From positions 62,001 through 126,000 of the forward strand of contig CAWBNK010000020.1 in assembly GCA_963790065.1 (NCBI GenBank): a stretch of DNA of 64,000 nucleotides, given 5' to 3'. The notes beneath the pieces were generated by a model that saw nothing but the letters and a program-made list of their open reading frames with translations, made no database searches and was not told the origin of the DNA. The position numbers and the translations under genes were made by a program. This DNA comes from Palsa-504 sp963790065. Lineage in GTDB: Bacteria > Actinomycetota > Actinomycetes > Streptosporangiales > Streptosporangiaceae. This document shows, one piece after another, positions 41,160 to 50,595 of the stretch. Position 1 is the stretch's first letter. Every line of letters starts with the position of its first letter.

Positions 41160-43334
41160 TCAGGCGAAGGCCTGGCCTGCCTGCTGGCGGGCCAGGGCGA
41201 GGTTGTTCCGCGTGGCCTGGGTCCTAGCGTCATCGGTGCCGAGCAGTCGTTCGCAGGTGGCCAGGGTCTGCTCAAACAGCGGGATGGCCTCATCGGCGCG
41301 GCCTGCTTCCAGGTAAGCGGCTGCGAGGTTATTTCGCGAGCTCAGGGTCTTCGGATGATCGGCGCCCAAGGCCTGTTGCCGGGACAGGAGAGTCTGCTCG
41401 ACGAGCGGGATGGCCTCGGCCGGGCGTCCAGTCTCCTTGTACGCGGCGGCGAGACTGCTCCGCGAGCGCTGGGCGTCGGGGTGATCCGGACCGAGCAGGC
41501 GTTCCCGCGTGGCCAGGATCTGGTCGAAAAGCGGGATCGCCTCAGCGATCCGGCCCACGTCCCGGTATGCGTACGCGAGATTTTCACGCGAGTTCAGCGT
41601 ACTGGTGTGGTCGGGGCCGAGCAGTCGCTCTCTGGCGGCGAGAGTCAGCCTGAAGAGCAAGATGGCCTCGACGGCCCGACCGACCTCCTGGTACGCAGCC
41701 GCGAGAGTGTTCTGCAAGGCCAGAGTGTCGAGGTGGTCGGGACCGAGCACCCTGACCCGGCCGACTAGGGTCTGCTCGATCAGCGGAATGGCCTCGGCTA
41801 CCCGGCCCGCAGCCCGGTACGCGGCGGCCAGGCTATGTGCCGCGTGCAGCGTCTCCGGATGGTCGGGACCCAGCACCCGCTCCAGGTCCGCGGTCAGTGG
41901 CTCACCGACCGCGACGGCCTCGAGCACGCTGTCATCCGAGTCGGTCAGGCGATACAGCTCAAGGCAGCGCAACCGCAGCTGGATCAGATCCCCGTCGGAT
42001 TCACCAGCGGGCCCGGTCACGTCATCCGGCAGCCCGGTCATCGGCTCGGGGCTCTCGCTGGGGGTAGTGCGATGCCGCGTCCCGGCGAGCGTTCTCGCGT
42101 ACGTCTGCTGGGCCGAGGCGGTTTCCTCGTAGACCGCGGCCAGGCGGCCCCGGTGGGCCAGCCCGGCGCGGACCACCCGTCCCACCAGGCTGTGCATGAT
42201 GACGCTCTGGCCATCGACGGTGAAGGTGAGCAGCGCTTGCCCGGCCAGTTGCGCCAGGGCCTGATCCACCTGGCCGGCGGCCACCCGGGACCCGTTGCGG
42301 GCCAGCACCCCCGCCTCCCCGGCGGCATGCAGCAGCTCGCGGCGGACTCCGGCCGCCGATAGCGCGGCCATGACGTCCAGCACGCCGGCCACAACCCGGC
42401 CCGGGTCAACCTCCTGGCTTGCGGCCAGCGACAACAGCACCGCCTCCACCGTGCCCGGCAGGTACGGCTGGTCCTTGCTCACGACCAGGTGCTCCCCGGC
42501 CGGTATCGTGGCCAGGCGGCCCAGATAAGCCCGGTACCCCATGAACTGCCCGGCGATCACCGAGGCGGCCAGATCCAAGGCCAATGGCAGGTGGCCGAGC
42601 TCGGCGGCGAGAGCCGAAGCACCGGTCTCATCGGCCAGGGCAGTCCGCCCGGCCAGAAACGCCAGTGCCTCCGTTGCGCGGAACACGTCCACCGGGATGC
42701 TGGTGCCCAGGTCAGCCACCGATTCCCGGGCCGCGGTGATCAGCACCTGCGCCGCACCGCCGACCGGGACGAACGGTCGCAGCACCTCAGGATCTCCCGC
42801 GTTATCGAGCACCAGGAGGCAGCGCTCTCCGTCAGATTCCAGCCAGCGCCGGATGGCCAGACCGGAATCGCCCAGGCTCAAGCCAGAGCCAGAGCCGCGC
42901 TCAGACACCCCCACAGCGACCGCGACTGCGGTCAATCCCGCCAGCAGGCTCGCCGCGTCCTCGGCATTGACCCAGGCCACCAGCCGCCAGCCGGCGGTCA
43001 GCTTGGCCCGCGCGTACGCGGCGGCCAGCTGGGTCTTACCCGCTCCCGGCGTTCCGGTGAGCACCCGCACGGCGGGCGCATGACCGCTGCCGTCCAGCTG
43101 GTCAAGCAAGTCGGGCCTCGGCAGGAAACCAGGCCGCTGTTCCGGGATATCTCCCACCACGACCTGCGTCGCGGCCGGGTCGGGCACAGCACGGACGTCG
43201 AGCTCAGCAGGCGTCTGCTGGCTGGCGTCGCGTTCGTCCGTCAGATCCACCGCCTGTCCCCCACCTGGAGCTAAGCGCCCTGACGCCGCAGTTACGGAGG
43301 TGTACATACCCTCTTTGGCGGGGCTAAACAGCAC
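41160..43334 (-). CDS. STAND (NB-ARC-like) NTPase with C-terminal TPRs
   Basis: This 724-residue signalling ATPase has an N-terminal motif VVVGDIPEQRPGFLPRPDLL (58-77), P-loop GTPGAGKTQ with Lys100, and Walker B LLVLDN. The middle has winged-helix-like segments. At least five 42-residue TPR units fill residues about 480-720 (LAAAYRAAGRVAEAIPLIEQ, with the GPDHPDTL turn). It is a close relative of the STAND part of the 32612-35947 gene, but with an intact P-loop and no sigma domain. STAND proteins oligomerise on ligand binding; no effector domain is visible at the N-terminus. Start GTG 43334 has AAGG eight bases upstream. Confidence 0.85.
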   Translation of the reverse strand: MLFSPAKEGMYTSVTAASGRLAPGGGQAVDLTDERDASQQTPAELDVRAVPDPAATQVVVGDIPEQRPGFLPRPDLLDQLDGSGHAPAVRVLTGTPGAGKTQLAAAYARAKLTAGWRLVAWVNAEDAASLLAGLTAVAVAVGVSERGSGSGLSLGDSGLAIRRWLESDGERCLLVLDNAGDPEVLRPFVPVGGAAQVLITAARESVADLGTSIPVDVFRATEALAFLAGRTALADETGASALAAELGHLPLALDLAASVIAGQFMGYRAYLGRLATIPAGEHLVVSKDQPYLPGTVEAVLLSLAASQEVDPGRVVAGVLDVMAALSAAGVRRELLHAAGEAGVLARNGSRVAAGQVDQALAQLAGQALLTFTVDGQSVIMHSLVGRVVRAGLAHRGRLAAVYEETASAQQTYARTLAGTRHRTTPSESPEPMTGLPDDVTGPAGESDGDLIQLRLRCLELYRLTDSDDSVLEAVAVGEPLTADLERVLGPDHPETLHAAHSLAAAYRAAGRVAEAIPLIEQTLVGRVRVLGPDHLDTLALQNTLAAAYQEVGRAVEAILLFRLTLAARERLLGPDHTSTLNSRENLAYAYRDVGRIAEAIPLFDQILATRERLLGPDHPDAQRSRSSLAAAYKETGRPAEAIPLVEQTLLSRQQALGADHPKTLSSRNNLAAAYLEAGRADEAIPLFEQTLATCERLLGTDDARTQATRNNLALARQQAGQAFA

Positions 43335-43349
43335 AGTTTCGGCCTTGGG

Positions 43350-44210
43350 TCAGCCGCCGGACGCGAAACCGGGCTGAAGCCAAGGCTGGAGTAGCTCCCA
43401 GTGCTGGGCTAGGCGGATATATCCGGCACCGGAGTGAGGGTTGTCCACGTTGCCGTCAAGCCAGTTGCCCGAGTACCAGGCGCCCACGCAGCCCCAGAGG
43501 TTGCCTGCCTGGTAGACACCGCGGGACCGGTTCCCGTGCTCACGAAGCCACCACACCCAGCCCTCATAACAGCCCCGAAGCCACCCGCCGAGCACATCGA
43601 CGGCAGCGGCGGTCGAATCCCGGTTCCACGGGAAGATCCCGGGCCAGCTGGTCGACTTGGTCCCCACGAGGCCGAAGGTGACCGGGCACGGCAGTTTCTG
43701 GTAGCCAGCCGGGCACTGCGCCCGATCGGTGACGAAATCACCGTAGTTGGACTGGCGCCAGTCCGACTCCATGTACGCAATCGTGCGGAGGAGGTCATCC
43801 GGGATCCCCCACTTGGCCGCGGCCCACTGGAAGATCTCGTCGGTGGTACCCGTGAAATGGCCGGTGATCCGGTCGAGGATGTACTTGTTCCAGCGCGGAT
43901 CGTACGCACCTGTGGCACCGCCAACTGGCTGAAGCTCCAGGCGAACCGGCATCACCGCGTTGTACCGCGCGTTGCCCGGCCGTGGCTCCCAGGTCGAGCG
44001 GTGCACCTCCGCCGCCGCGGCGGCGTCGTCGGGCAGCCGCGCGTAAGAGCCAACCGGCTGCAGCAAGAAATAACCCCCGGGCGGAGGCGGTGCGGAGCGG
44101 TGCTCGTCCACCGCCCGCATGGTCAACCCCCCGTAGCCGGCGCTGACCGCGATTACCCCAGCGACAACAACCCGGCCCCAGGCCACCCTTCGATGCGGAC
44201 GACGATCCAT
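43350..44210 (-). CDS. Lytic transglycosylase-like exported protein
   Basis: The 286-residue protein has one N-terminal hydrophobic helix (VVVAGVIAVSAGYGGLTM, about 14-31), a signal anchor or signal peptide. The mature part has a lysozyme-like pattern: IFQWAAAKWGIPDDLLRTIA followed by YMESDWRQS with the catalytic glutamate, then YGDF and GIFPWN. It would cut or shape peptidoglycan, perhaps opening a path for the glycan made by this operon, of which it is the last gene. The start ATG 44210 lies 21 bases after the previous gene ends. Confidence 0.7.
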   Translation of the reverse strand: MDRRPHRRVAWGRVVVAGVIAVSAGYGGLTMRAVDEHRSAPPPPGGYFLLQPVGSYARLPDDAAAAAEVHRSTWEPRPGNARYNAVMPVRLELQPVGGATGAYDPRWNKYILDRITGHFTGTTDEIFQWAAAKWGIPDDLLRTIAYMESDWRQSNYGDFVTDRAQCPAGYQKLPCPVTFGLVGTKSTSWPGIFPWNRDSTAAAVDVLGGWLRGCYEGWVWWLREHGNRSRGVYQAGNLWGCVGAWYSGNWLDGNVDNPHSGAGYIRLAQHWELLQPWLQPGFASGG

Positions 44211-44231
44211 ATCTCGCTGCGCTTTGCTTCG

Positions 44232-45725
44232 TCAGGATTTCTCGTGGGGCCAGGGCCTGCGTAGCGCCCAGACCACGGAATGGCCGACGCCGCGGAGCGG
44301 ACCCGGCAGGACGGCTGCGGTTACCGGGGCCAGTCCCACCCCGGTAACCTGCAGCAGCCGGTAATCGAGGCCGTCAGTGAGAAATTCAGTCATCGAACGG
44401 ATCGCGAAACCGCGGACGTGATCACCGTTGCCTATATGCAGTGTCGTCGGCTGCCGTCCCGTCAGCAGCAGCAGGCGGTTGTGCAGTGCGGCGAGATTGG
44501 GCGCGGCGACCACCAGAATGCCTCCCGGCCGCAATACCCGCCGCACCTCCCGCAGGGCGGGCAACAGGTTTTTCACCGTTACCAGGTCACGATTCCACAC
44601 CACTAGATCGAAATCGCCATCGGGCGCCGGGAATGCGGCCGCCTCGAGATCCACTTTGTGAAAATCCGTCTGCGAACTCACCTGCGGGTCGCGCTTATCT
44701 TCTTCATCGTAGATAACCGGGCGGTCCGGAGCGGCGAGCTGATCACGGAATAGCAGGGTCTGCTGGCCCGGTCCCGGCTGGATCTGCAGCAGACGGCTCC
44801 GGTCCGGCGCCACGGTCCGGATGATGCGGGCGATCTCGAGCACGACGCTGTCCTCGATCCGCTGGTGCCTCCGCTCCCGCATTTCGCTGCCCGGCGACGG
44901 CGCAGACGCGGTCCCGGCCTTGACCGCCGCGGCCCACAGGCCGCGTCCGGTGACATGCCTGGCCGTCAGCCACGCACCCGGGGCCGTCCGGTCGGTGAAG
45001 CGATGAAACCCGAGGCTGTGATCAACGTCATCGACGATCGCGATCCCGCCAGGTGGCAGCGCAGGCCACACCGTGTCCAGCTCGAAGCACATGTTGCGCG
45101 CGGTATGCAGGCTGTCGTGTACGAACAGGTCCACTCGCCGCAGCTTTCGCACCAGCCGCGGCATCCGCTCGCGGCTCGTTCCCGCCACGTAGGACCAGCG
45201 TGATCGCAGGTCGGCCGGAACGGCAATTCCGATCTCATGGTGCAGCGCCGGATCCACGGCCGGGAGATCGATGCTCCACAGCCGACCGCTGCCGTTACGT
45301 TCCAGGCCCGCCAGGATCACGCGGCTGGTGAGTCCGTGCGCGACGCCCGTCTCCACCACGGTCGCGGGATGCGCGTGCCTGACGGCGCACCAGATGGCGG
45401 CGGCCTGGGCCCGATCGCCATCGTTCCACCCGCCGTACGACGCCCGGCCGACGCGCAAGCCTGCCGCGGTGAGGTCGGCGACGACCGCGTCCCAGACCGC
45501 GCCGAACTGTTCCGATTCCGGGCACGGCCAGGGCGCGCCGATCATCCGGTGCAGCGCGGGCGCCCAGTCTTCTGTGACGGTGTAGTGCTCGCGGCCGGGT
45601 CCGCCCCGGGCCGCCAGCTCACGGAGGTCCTGACGTCTGTCAATGCGCCCGCGAATGCGCTCGACGCCAGAATGGGGAGAGCGCATCATCGTCCACGACG
45701 ACCGCGCTACATATCCGAGCCGCAT
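44232..45725 (-). CDS. Protein with two class I methyltransferase domains
   Basis: Of 497 residues, the N-terminal domain (about 80-250) resembles CmcI/rhamnosyl O-methyltransferases: VVETGVAHGLTSRVILAGL, WSIDLPA, VDLFVHDSLHTARN. The C-terminal domain (about 300-480) is a Methyltransf_11 type, with LLQIQPGPGQQ in the first motif place and DFDLVVWNRDL, VRRVLRPGGILVVAAPN. The glycine-rich SAM motif of the second domain is unusual (QPGPGQ). It may methylate two hydroxyls of the glycan. ATG 45725 begins 17 bases after the upstream stop, with AGGCAGGGG before it. Confidence 0.72.
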   Translation of the reverse strand: MRLGYVARSSWTMMRSPHSGVERIRGRIDRRQDLRELAARGGPGREHYTVTEDWAPALHRMIGAPWPCPESEQFGAVWDAVVADLTAAGLRVGRASYGGWNDGDRAQAAAIWCAVRHAHPATVVETGVAHGLTSRVILAGLERNGSGRLWSIDLPAVDPALHHEIGIAVPADLRSRWSYVAGTSRERMPRLVRKLRRVDLFVHDSLHTARNMCFELDTVWPALPPGGIAIVDDVDHSLGFHRFTDRTAPGAWLTARHVTGRGLWAAAVKAGTASAPSPGSEMRERRHQRIEDSVVLEIARIIRTVAPDRSRLLQIQPGPGQQTLLFRDQLAAPDRPVIYDEEDKRDPQVSSQTDFHKVDLEAAAFPAPDGDFDLVVWNRDLVTVKNLLPALREVRRVLRPGGILVVAAPNLAALHNRLLLLTGRQPTTLHIGNGDHVRGFAIRSMTEFLTDGLDYRLLQVTGVGLAPVTAAVLPGPLRGVGHSVVWALRRPWPHEKS

Positions 45726-45742
45726 CAGTTCACGCCCCTGCC

Positions 45743-47290
45743 TCACGCCGGTGCAGCCGACCGGACCTGGTCGGCCGGGCTGGCCTCGGTGCCCGCAGCC
45801 ACGGCGAAGCGCACCCGCCCGTCCTCGGCGGCCGGGCCGTCGATGCGCCATCCCTCGCCGTCGGCGTGGATGGTTGAGGCGGCCCGTCTGCGCCACCAGG
45901 CCGCCACTTCTCGCGGCAGCGCAGGCCACACCGTCTGGTCCCCGGCGAACGTGTCGAGCAGCTTCTGATATCCGTCAGCCAGCCGCTGGTCGTGCGCGTA
46001 GTCCGGGTGAGTAAGGACGAGGACCATACCGCCGCGCTCGCGGATGTGCTGAGCCTTCCGCAACCAGAGACCCGCATCAGGGTGCTGCAGGATGGTGAAC
46101 AGAGTGTGGTCCTGGGCCAGGGTTATCGGCAGCTCCACCATGTCCCGGTTGAAGAAGGGCAGGACGGTGCAGCAGCCACCCGCCTGCGGTTCGTACGGGT
46201 CAGTGTCGCTGTACGACGAGTCATAGTCGAAGCCGAGCCCGGGCATCAGATCCCAGCCTCGGTGCGTAGCGGGCGAGCGGAAGCCCACGGCCCCCCAGCG
46301 GCTGGCGTGCTCCCACATGGCCGGCAGGCGCTCGGCCAGCATCCGCAGGTTCAGATCCCGGCCATCGTGCACCAGTCCGTGCACTCCGACCTCGCAGCCC
46401 TCATCCTTCAGCGATCGGACCTTTTCGTCATCGACCTGGTACCTGGCGCCGACAAAATTCCAGGACGACCGGTAGCCACCGGCCCGCTCCGGCCCGCGCA
46501 GCAGGTCCATGTCGCGGTATCCGCCGGCCGTTTCCACGTCGTGGGTCAGGACCAGGGCCCAGGACCGGCCGTCCGGCCACGGGTCGAGGAACGGCACCGG
46601 AACGCCGGCCAGGTCCGCGACCACCGCGAACAGCCAGTCGTAGAAGTCGTGCAGGCTGTCCTCGACCGGCCAGCCCGGGAAGGTCGAGGCGGCCTGAACG
46701 CGGGTGAACAGGCGCCGCAGCCGAAGCTGAACCGGGCGTGGCATGAGCGGGCGGGCCAGGTAGTAGCCGCGCATGGCCACGGCGCGGCAGGAACCGGCCA
46801 CGGCCGAGCGCCCCACGTCCCGGTACCCCTCGGACCAGAACAGCCGCATCACCTCGCCCGGATCGAACGGGAGGAACACGTGGCCAGCCGCATCCCGCCA
46901 GATCGAGGCCACCTGAGCGCCGTCAGCGTCGCTGACGGATTCGGCCGGGTGCCAGTCCCGCCCGGACCGCGGGAGCATGGCCGGGACCGCCGCGTCCCCG
47001 ACCACATGGCCGAAGAAGGTGGAGCGGCCGAGCCGGTACCGGCCGAGCTGGCCGGCCGCGCTCGCGGCCGCCGGACGGGCATCGCCGTTGACCCACAGCA
47101 GGGAGCGCCGCTCCAGGCCCGGCCGCGCCGCCTTCGCGCTCAGTGCGTGCACGAAGTGCGCGGCACCAGCGTGGCTGCTCGCCAGCTGAGGAGGCCGGAC
47201 CTGATAGGGGACGCGGAAGTAATCGAAGAACGCGAACGAACCGGAGGCTTCGAACAAGGGTTCCTCCTCAGGAGCCCGGGCGCGGATCAC
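45743..47290 (-). CDS. Polysaccharide deacetylase-like protein
   Basis: The protein has 515 residues. The N-terminal 200 residues have no known family (FEASGSFAFFDYFRVPYQVR). The C-terminal part has NodB-like motifs: LTHDVETAGGYRD (first acid pair), CEVGVHGLVHDGRDL (metal histidines), FRSPATHRGWDL and LVLTHPDYAHD. It likely removes acetyl groups from an N-acetyl sugar of the glycan. GTG 47290 overlaps the stop of the ATP-grasp gene as GTGA, which sets the start. No signal peptide is visible, so it may act in the cytoplasm. Confidence 0.75.
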   Translation of the reverse strand: MIRARAPEEEPLFEASGSFAFFDYFRVPYQVRPPQLASSHAGAAHFVHALSAKAARPGLERRSLLWVNGDARPAAASAAGQLGRYRLGRSTFFGHVVGDAAVPAMLPRSGRDWHPAESVSDADGAQVASIWRDAAGHVFLPFDPGEVMRLFWSEGYRDVGRSAVAGSCRAVAMRGYYLARPLMPRPVQLRLRRLFTRVQAASTFPGWPVEDSLHDFYDWLFAVVADLAGVPVPFLDPWPDGRSWALVLTHDVETAGGYRDMDLLRGPERAGGYRSSWNFVGARYQVDDEKVRSLKDEGCEVGVHGLVHDGRDLNLRMLAERLPAMWEHASRWGAVGFRSPATHRGWDLMPGLGFDYDSSYSDTDPYEPQAGGCCTVLPFFNRDMVELPITLAQDHTLFTILQHPDAGLWLRKAQHIRERGGMVLVLTHPDYAHDQRLADGYQKLLDTFAGDQTVWPALPREVAAWWRRRAASTIHADGEGWRIDGPAAEDGRVRFAVAAGTEASPADQVRSAAPA

Positions 47291-48504
47291 AGGCCGCGCT
47301 TCACGGCGAGATACGGCAGCAGCGCGAGCTCGTAGAGCCCTGGTACCGGATCTCGGAGCGAGAACACGGCTTCGGTGCGCACGCCGCGGAGCGAGCGCAG
47401 GTAGGCGCCGGGCCGCAGCACGCCGGCCCGGATGTCCCGCAGGGCGTTGGGCACGTCCGTGGCGAGCCGGATCCAGCGGACGCCCGGCCGGGCCTGCGCC
47501 GGTTCGACCGGGGCGCCGAGCTGATCGCGGAACAGCAGATAGGGAAAATCCACCCCGGCCGCGTGTCCCAGCGTGTGGTAGCCCCACGTCCTGGCGTTGA
47601 CGTCAAGGAGCTTGTAGCCGCCGTCGCGAGGGTCGCGCTTGTATTCCAGCTCGACCAGCCCGTAGTAGCCGATCGCGGACAGAAAGCGGCAGGACGGTTC
47701 GGCCAGCTCCGGCAGCGAGATCGTCTCGACATAGGTACTCGCCCGGCCGAAGTCCGATGGATGCTGGCGGCGGCGCCGTACCGTCATGCTCGCGACCGGG
47801 CGGCCGTCCCGGAAGAAGGCGCAGTAGGCATACTGCTGCTGGCCGTCTCCCGGGATCATGTCCTGGACGATGATCTCATCGGCGGGCACGATCTTCGTCG
47901 CCCGCCGGAAGGCGGCCAGCAGCTCGCCGGGCGTGTCGGCCCGCCAGGCCTTGGCGTGGGTGGCGTAGAAGAAGTGTTCCTTGATGGCCGGCTTCACCAC
48001 GACTGGCCCGTCCATCTCGATCGCAGCCAGGTCCTGCTCCGAGCGCGGGAACCAGGTCCGGGGGACCGGGATGCAAAGGCGCTCGGCCAGGCCGTATACC
48101 TCCCGCTTGTCCCAGGCCTGCCGGGTCGCGGCCAGCTCAGGGGTCGGCACGCGGAAGTCCGGCTGGAGAGCATCCCGGTTCGCCGCGAGGCCGGCCACGT
48201 TCTCCTCCCTGGTCGGGTACAGAACCCACCCGGCCAGGCCGAACCGCTTCCGGGCCAGCGCCAGCGCGTCCAGCAGGGCCTGCTCGGATCGCAGATCGCG
48301 GACGCGGAGGGTGTTCTGCACGAACCGTGAGGTACGGGCGATGGAGGTCTCGTCGTCGATGACGCAGACCGGGATGTGGTGCCGCCCCAGGCTGCGCGCG
48401 ATGCCCAGGCCCTGGTAATCGCCCCCGATGACGACCGCACCCACGCCCGCGCCAGGCCGGCCGGAGTCGGTCCGCTGCGCGGTGCGCAGCGTGCCGGACG
48501 TCAC
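47287..48504 (-). CDS. ATP-grasp ligase
   Basis: This 405-residue ATP-grasp enzyme begins with VGAVVIGGDYQGLGIARSLG (PreATP-grasp fold). The ATP-binding strand reads MDGPVVVKPAIKEHF, and the metal-binding end VELEYKRD, LLDVNARTWGY (Asp-x-Asn). Such ligases join a carboxylate to an amine through an acyl-phosphate. In this cluster it could add an amino acid to an amino sugar. The closest named types (D-aspartate ligase, MurF-independent ligases) are only fold relatives. The start is GTG, overlapping the flavoprotein stop by four bases. Confidence 0.82.
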   Translation of the reverse strand: MTSGTLRTAQRTDSGRPGAGVGAVVIGGDYQGLGIARSLGRHHIPVCVIDDETSIARTSRFVQNTLRVRDLRSEQALLDALALARKRFGLAGWVLYPTREENVAGLAANRDALQPDFRVPTPELAATRQAWDKREVYGLAERLCIPVPRTWFPRSEQDLAAIEMDGPVVVKPAIKEHFFYATHAKAWRADTPGELLAAFRRATKIVPADEIIVQDMIPGDGQQQYAYCAFFRDGRPVASMTVRRRRQHPSDFGRASTYVETISLPELAEPSCRFLSAIGYYGLVELEYKRDPRDGGYKLLDVNARTWGYHTLGHAAGVDFPYLLFRDQLGAPVEPAQARPGVRWIRLATDVPNALRDIRAGVLRPGAYLRSLRGVRTEAVFSLRDPVPGLYELALLPYLAVKRGL

Positions 48505-49742
48505 GGCACTTCTCCGGCGCTGACGGGGACCGGTGCGGGCTCGACCGCCCCAGGCGACGGCACCCGGCCGGCGATGGTGCGGGCCAGGGCCTGGCCCGTG
48601 TACCAGCCGCCAGAGACGAACCGCATGATCGGCCCGAAGCTCCACGCGGCCGGGGCGCCGATGAAGTGCAGGCCGGGCACGGAGGATTCCATTCCGCGCC
48701 TGAGCAGCGGGTATCCTCCGACCTGCCTGATCTGCCTGGTCAGCGTCTCGGTCAGGAAGGGATAACGCGCCACGTTCACCCGGTAACCCGTGCCGAAGAG
48801 CAGATGATCAACGGTGCGAACGTCGCCGTCGGCGAAGGTTATGGCCAGCTGCCCTTCTCGCGGGACCGCGGCCGTCACCGTCCTGGACAGCCGGATCGGC
48901 ACATCCGTCAGCCGCGGCGGCAGCCAGGCGGCGCCGGCCGGGCGGATGGCCCGGTAAGCCAGCGGACTCTGTACCCGCCGCGGCAGCCGCCGGAACAGAT
49001 CGGGCACGGCCACCAGCCTGGACAGTCCCATCGGGCCGACGTCGGTGGGCGCATACACCAGCCGGGCGCGCGGGCCGAGCATCCGCTGATACTTGCCGCC
49101 GTGCAGCCAGTGCAGTTCGGCCTGCCGGGCGGCCACCTCGACTTCGGCGCCGGCTTCCCGCAGCATCGCGGCGGACTCAAGCGCGCTCTGGCCGCCGCCC
49201 ACGACCAGGACGCGGGCGCCGCGGAACCGGTCGAAGCTCCGGTGGTCCCCGGTATGTGAGGCCAGTTCCGGCGGCAGCCCGGCCGCGACCTCGGGACGGT
49301 TGGCGAATGGCTCGATGCCGGCCGCGACCACTACCCGGCGGGCGCTGACCGTAGTGCCGTCATCGAGGGTGAGCCGGAAGCCGCCCCGACCTGGCTCCAG
49401 GGTCCGGACCAGACGGCGCTCCACATCGGGCGCGACCTGCTGCTGGACCCACAGGCCGTACTCGATGAAGCGATCCAGCGGTACCGGAGGGCCGAATCGC
49501 GCGTTGGTCGCGGCGCAGAACGCGACCAGTGACAACTCGCCTCGGTACTCCGCGATACAGGTGGCGGTCCAGTTGGAACGCAGCAGCAGGCCCGTCGGCA
49601 TGCCCTGCCAGAATGACATCGGCTGGCCGAAGACCTGGAGTTCCACCCCGGCCCGGCGCAGGTGCGCAGCCGCCGAGAGCCCGTATGGCCCGGCACCGAT
49701 CACGGCGACATCAATCCCAGTAGCGGGACTTCTAGTGCTCAC
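48501..49742 (-). CDS. FAD-dependent oxidoreductase of the flavin-monooxygenase type
   Basis: The 413-residue flavoprotein has two dinucleotide-binding motifs: VAVIGAGPYGLSAAAHLRRA for FAD near residue 10 and VLVVGGGQSALESAAML for NAD(P)H near 180. It also has the FMO-like linker FGTGYRVN and the end motif GLHFIGAPA. It may hydroxylate an amine, such as an amino sugar or an amino acid before ligation by the ATP-grasp enzyme. The start GTG 49742 follows GGGGAG and lies two bases from the upstream stop. A ferredoxin-reductase-like role is the alternative. Confidence 0.8.
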   Translation of the reverse strand: MSTRSPATGIDVAVIGAGPYGLSAAAHLRRAGVELQVFGQPMSFWQGMPTGLLLRSNWTATCIAEYRGELSLVAFCAATNARFGPPVPLDRFIEYGLWVQQQVAPDVERRLVRTLEPGRGGFRLTLDDGTTVSARRVVVAAGIEPFANRPEVAAGLPPELASHTGDHRSFDRFRGARVLVVGGGQSALESAAMLREAGAEVEVAARQAELHWLHGGKYQRMLGPRARLVYAPTDVGPMGLSRLVAVPDLFRRLPRRVQSPLAYRAIRPAGAAWLPPRLTDVPIRLSRTVTAAVPREGQLAITFADGDVRTVDHLLFGTGYRVNVARYPFLTETLTRQIRQVGGYPLLRRGMESSVPGLHFIGAPAAWSFGPIMRFVSGGWYTGQALARTIAGRVPSPGAVEPAPVPVSAGEVP

Positions 49743-49743
49743 G

Positions 49744-50595
49744 TCAGGCTCCCCGGGTCCGTGGGCTGAGTCGTTCTGCGGTAGAGCGGCCTGTGGCCTG
49801 CCATTCATCGGCGCGCTGCTCGTTCGACTGCCTGATCGCATCGATGACTGGCGATCGCCGTACTTGCTCGAGCAGGTCGAGGTTGGGCAGCACGCAGTGG
49901 CCGCCGATGAAACCCGGTTCGAAGCTGACCGGCGGGAAGAACCCGATCTCTTCGAAGAACCCGGTCGTTTCCCAGTAGTCGGCATCGACGGATGCGGCGA
50001 AGCGATCCATCTCCTGCGCCCAGGCGACGAGGACGCCGAAGTAACTGGTCTCCAGGAGTTTCGCGAGCTCGAGTGACTCGAACGATGCCATCCGCTGCGT
50101 GGTCATGCCCGCCGCCGTGAAGTGATCCGCCACGGCGGCGACGGCCTGCGCCGAGGTGCCCGCGACGAACTTCCGGTAGTGCAGCAGTTCCTCCCGCATC
50201 CGCACGTGCTTCCCCCGCACCGGGCTGTATACGGCAGGGGTACCGGTTGCCTGCTGTATCGCTCTGGTCGTACCGGGAATCACAGTGCTGTTGACCACGA
50301 CCACTTCCGGTTCGTACAGCGAGACATAGCGGTTAGCGGCCGAAACGAAATCCGCGCTGAACGGGAAGCAGAGATGAAGGATCCGCACGCCGTGGAAGGC
50401 CCGGTCCGCTAGGTCCCGGCCCAGGGCCCGGTGTGGCCCGCTGAGGACGTCCAGCAGGGGCCGCCCGACCTCGCCCAGCCCGACGATCAGCACGGGAGCC
50501 TCGGTAGACGATCCCGGGCCGGCGTCGTCCGGCTCAGCGAGGGTCGCCGCCGCGGCGGATCGGTCCAGAGAACTCCGCGGAGCGTACATGGTCAT
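49744..50595 (-). CDS. Short UDP-sugar dehydrogenase-like protein lacking the UDP-binding domain
   Basis: This 283-residue protein has an NAD-binding fold (VLIVGLGEVGRPLLDVL), the VNSTVIPGTT strand, the lysine-bearing ESLELAKLLET helix, and FEPGFIGGHC, where the cysteine matches the catalytic cysteine of UDP-glucose/UDP-GlcNAc dehydrogenases. The family's third domain, about 130 residues that bind UDP-sugar, is absent. It could be a distinct dehydrogenase for a sugar not linked to UDP. GGAGGG lies six bases before ATG 50595; ATG 50601 is also in frame. It overlaps the end of the glycosyltransferase gene. Confidence 0.7.
   Translation of the reverse strand: MTMYAPRSSLDRSAAAATLAEPDDAGPGSSTEAPVLIVGLGEVGRPLLDVLSGPHRALGRDLADRAFHGVRILHLCFPFSADFVSAANRYVSLYEPEVVVVNSTVIPGTTRAIQQATGTPAVYSPVRGKHVRMREELLHYRKFVAGTSAQAVAAVADHFTAAGMTTQRMASFESLELAKLLETSYFGVLVAWAQEMDRFAASVDADYWETTGFFEEIGFFPPVSFEPGFIGGHCVLPNLDLLEQVRRSPVIDAIRQSNEQRADEWQATGRSTAERLSPRTRGA

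Noticed and set aside
47291..47587. Longer N-terminus of the deacetylase-like protein
   Set aside because: It overlaps the ATP-grasp gene in another frame; the GTGA overlap at 47287-47290 gives a better start.
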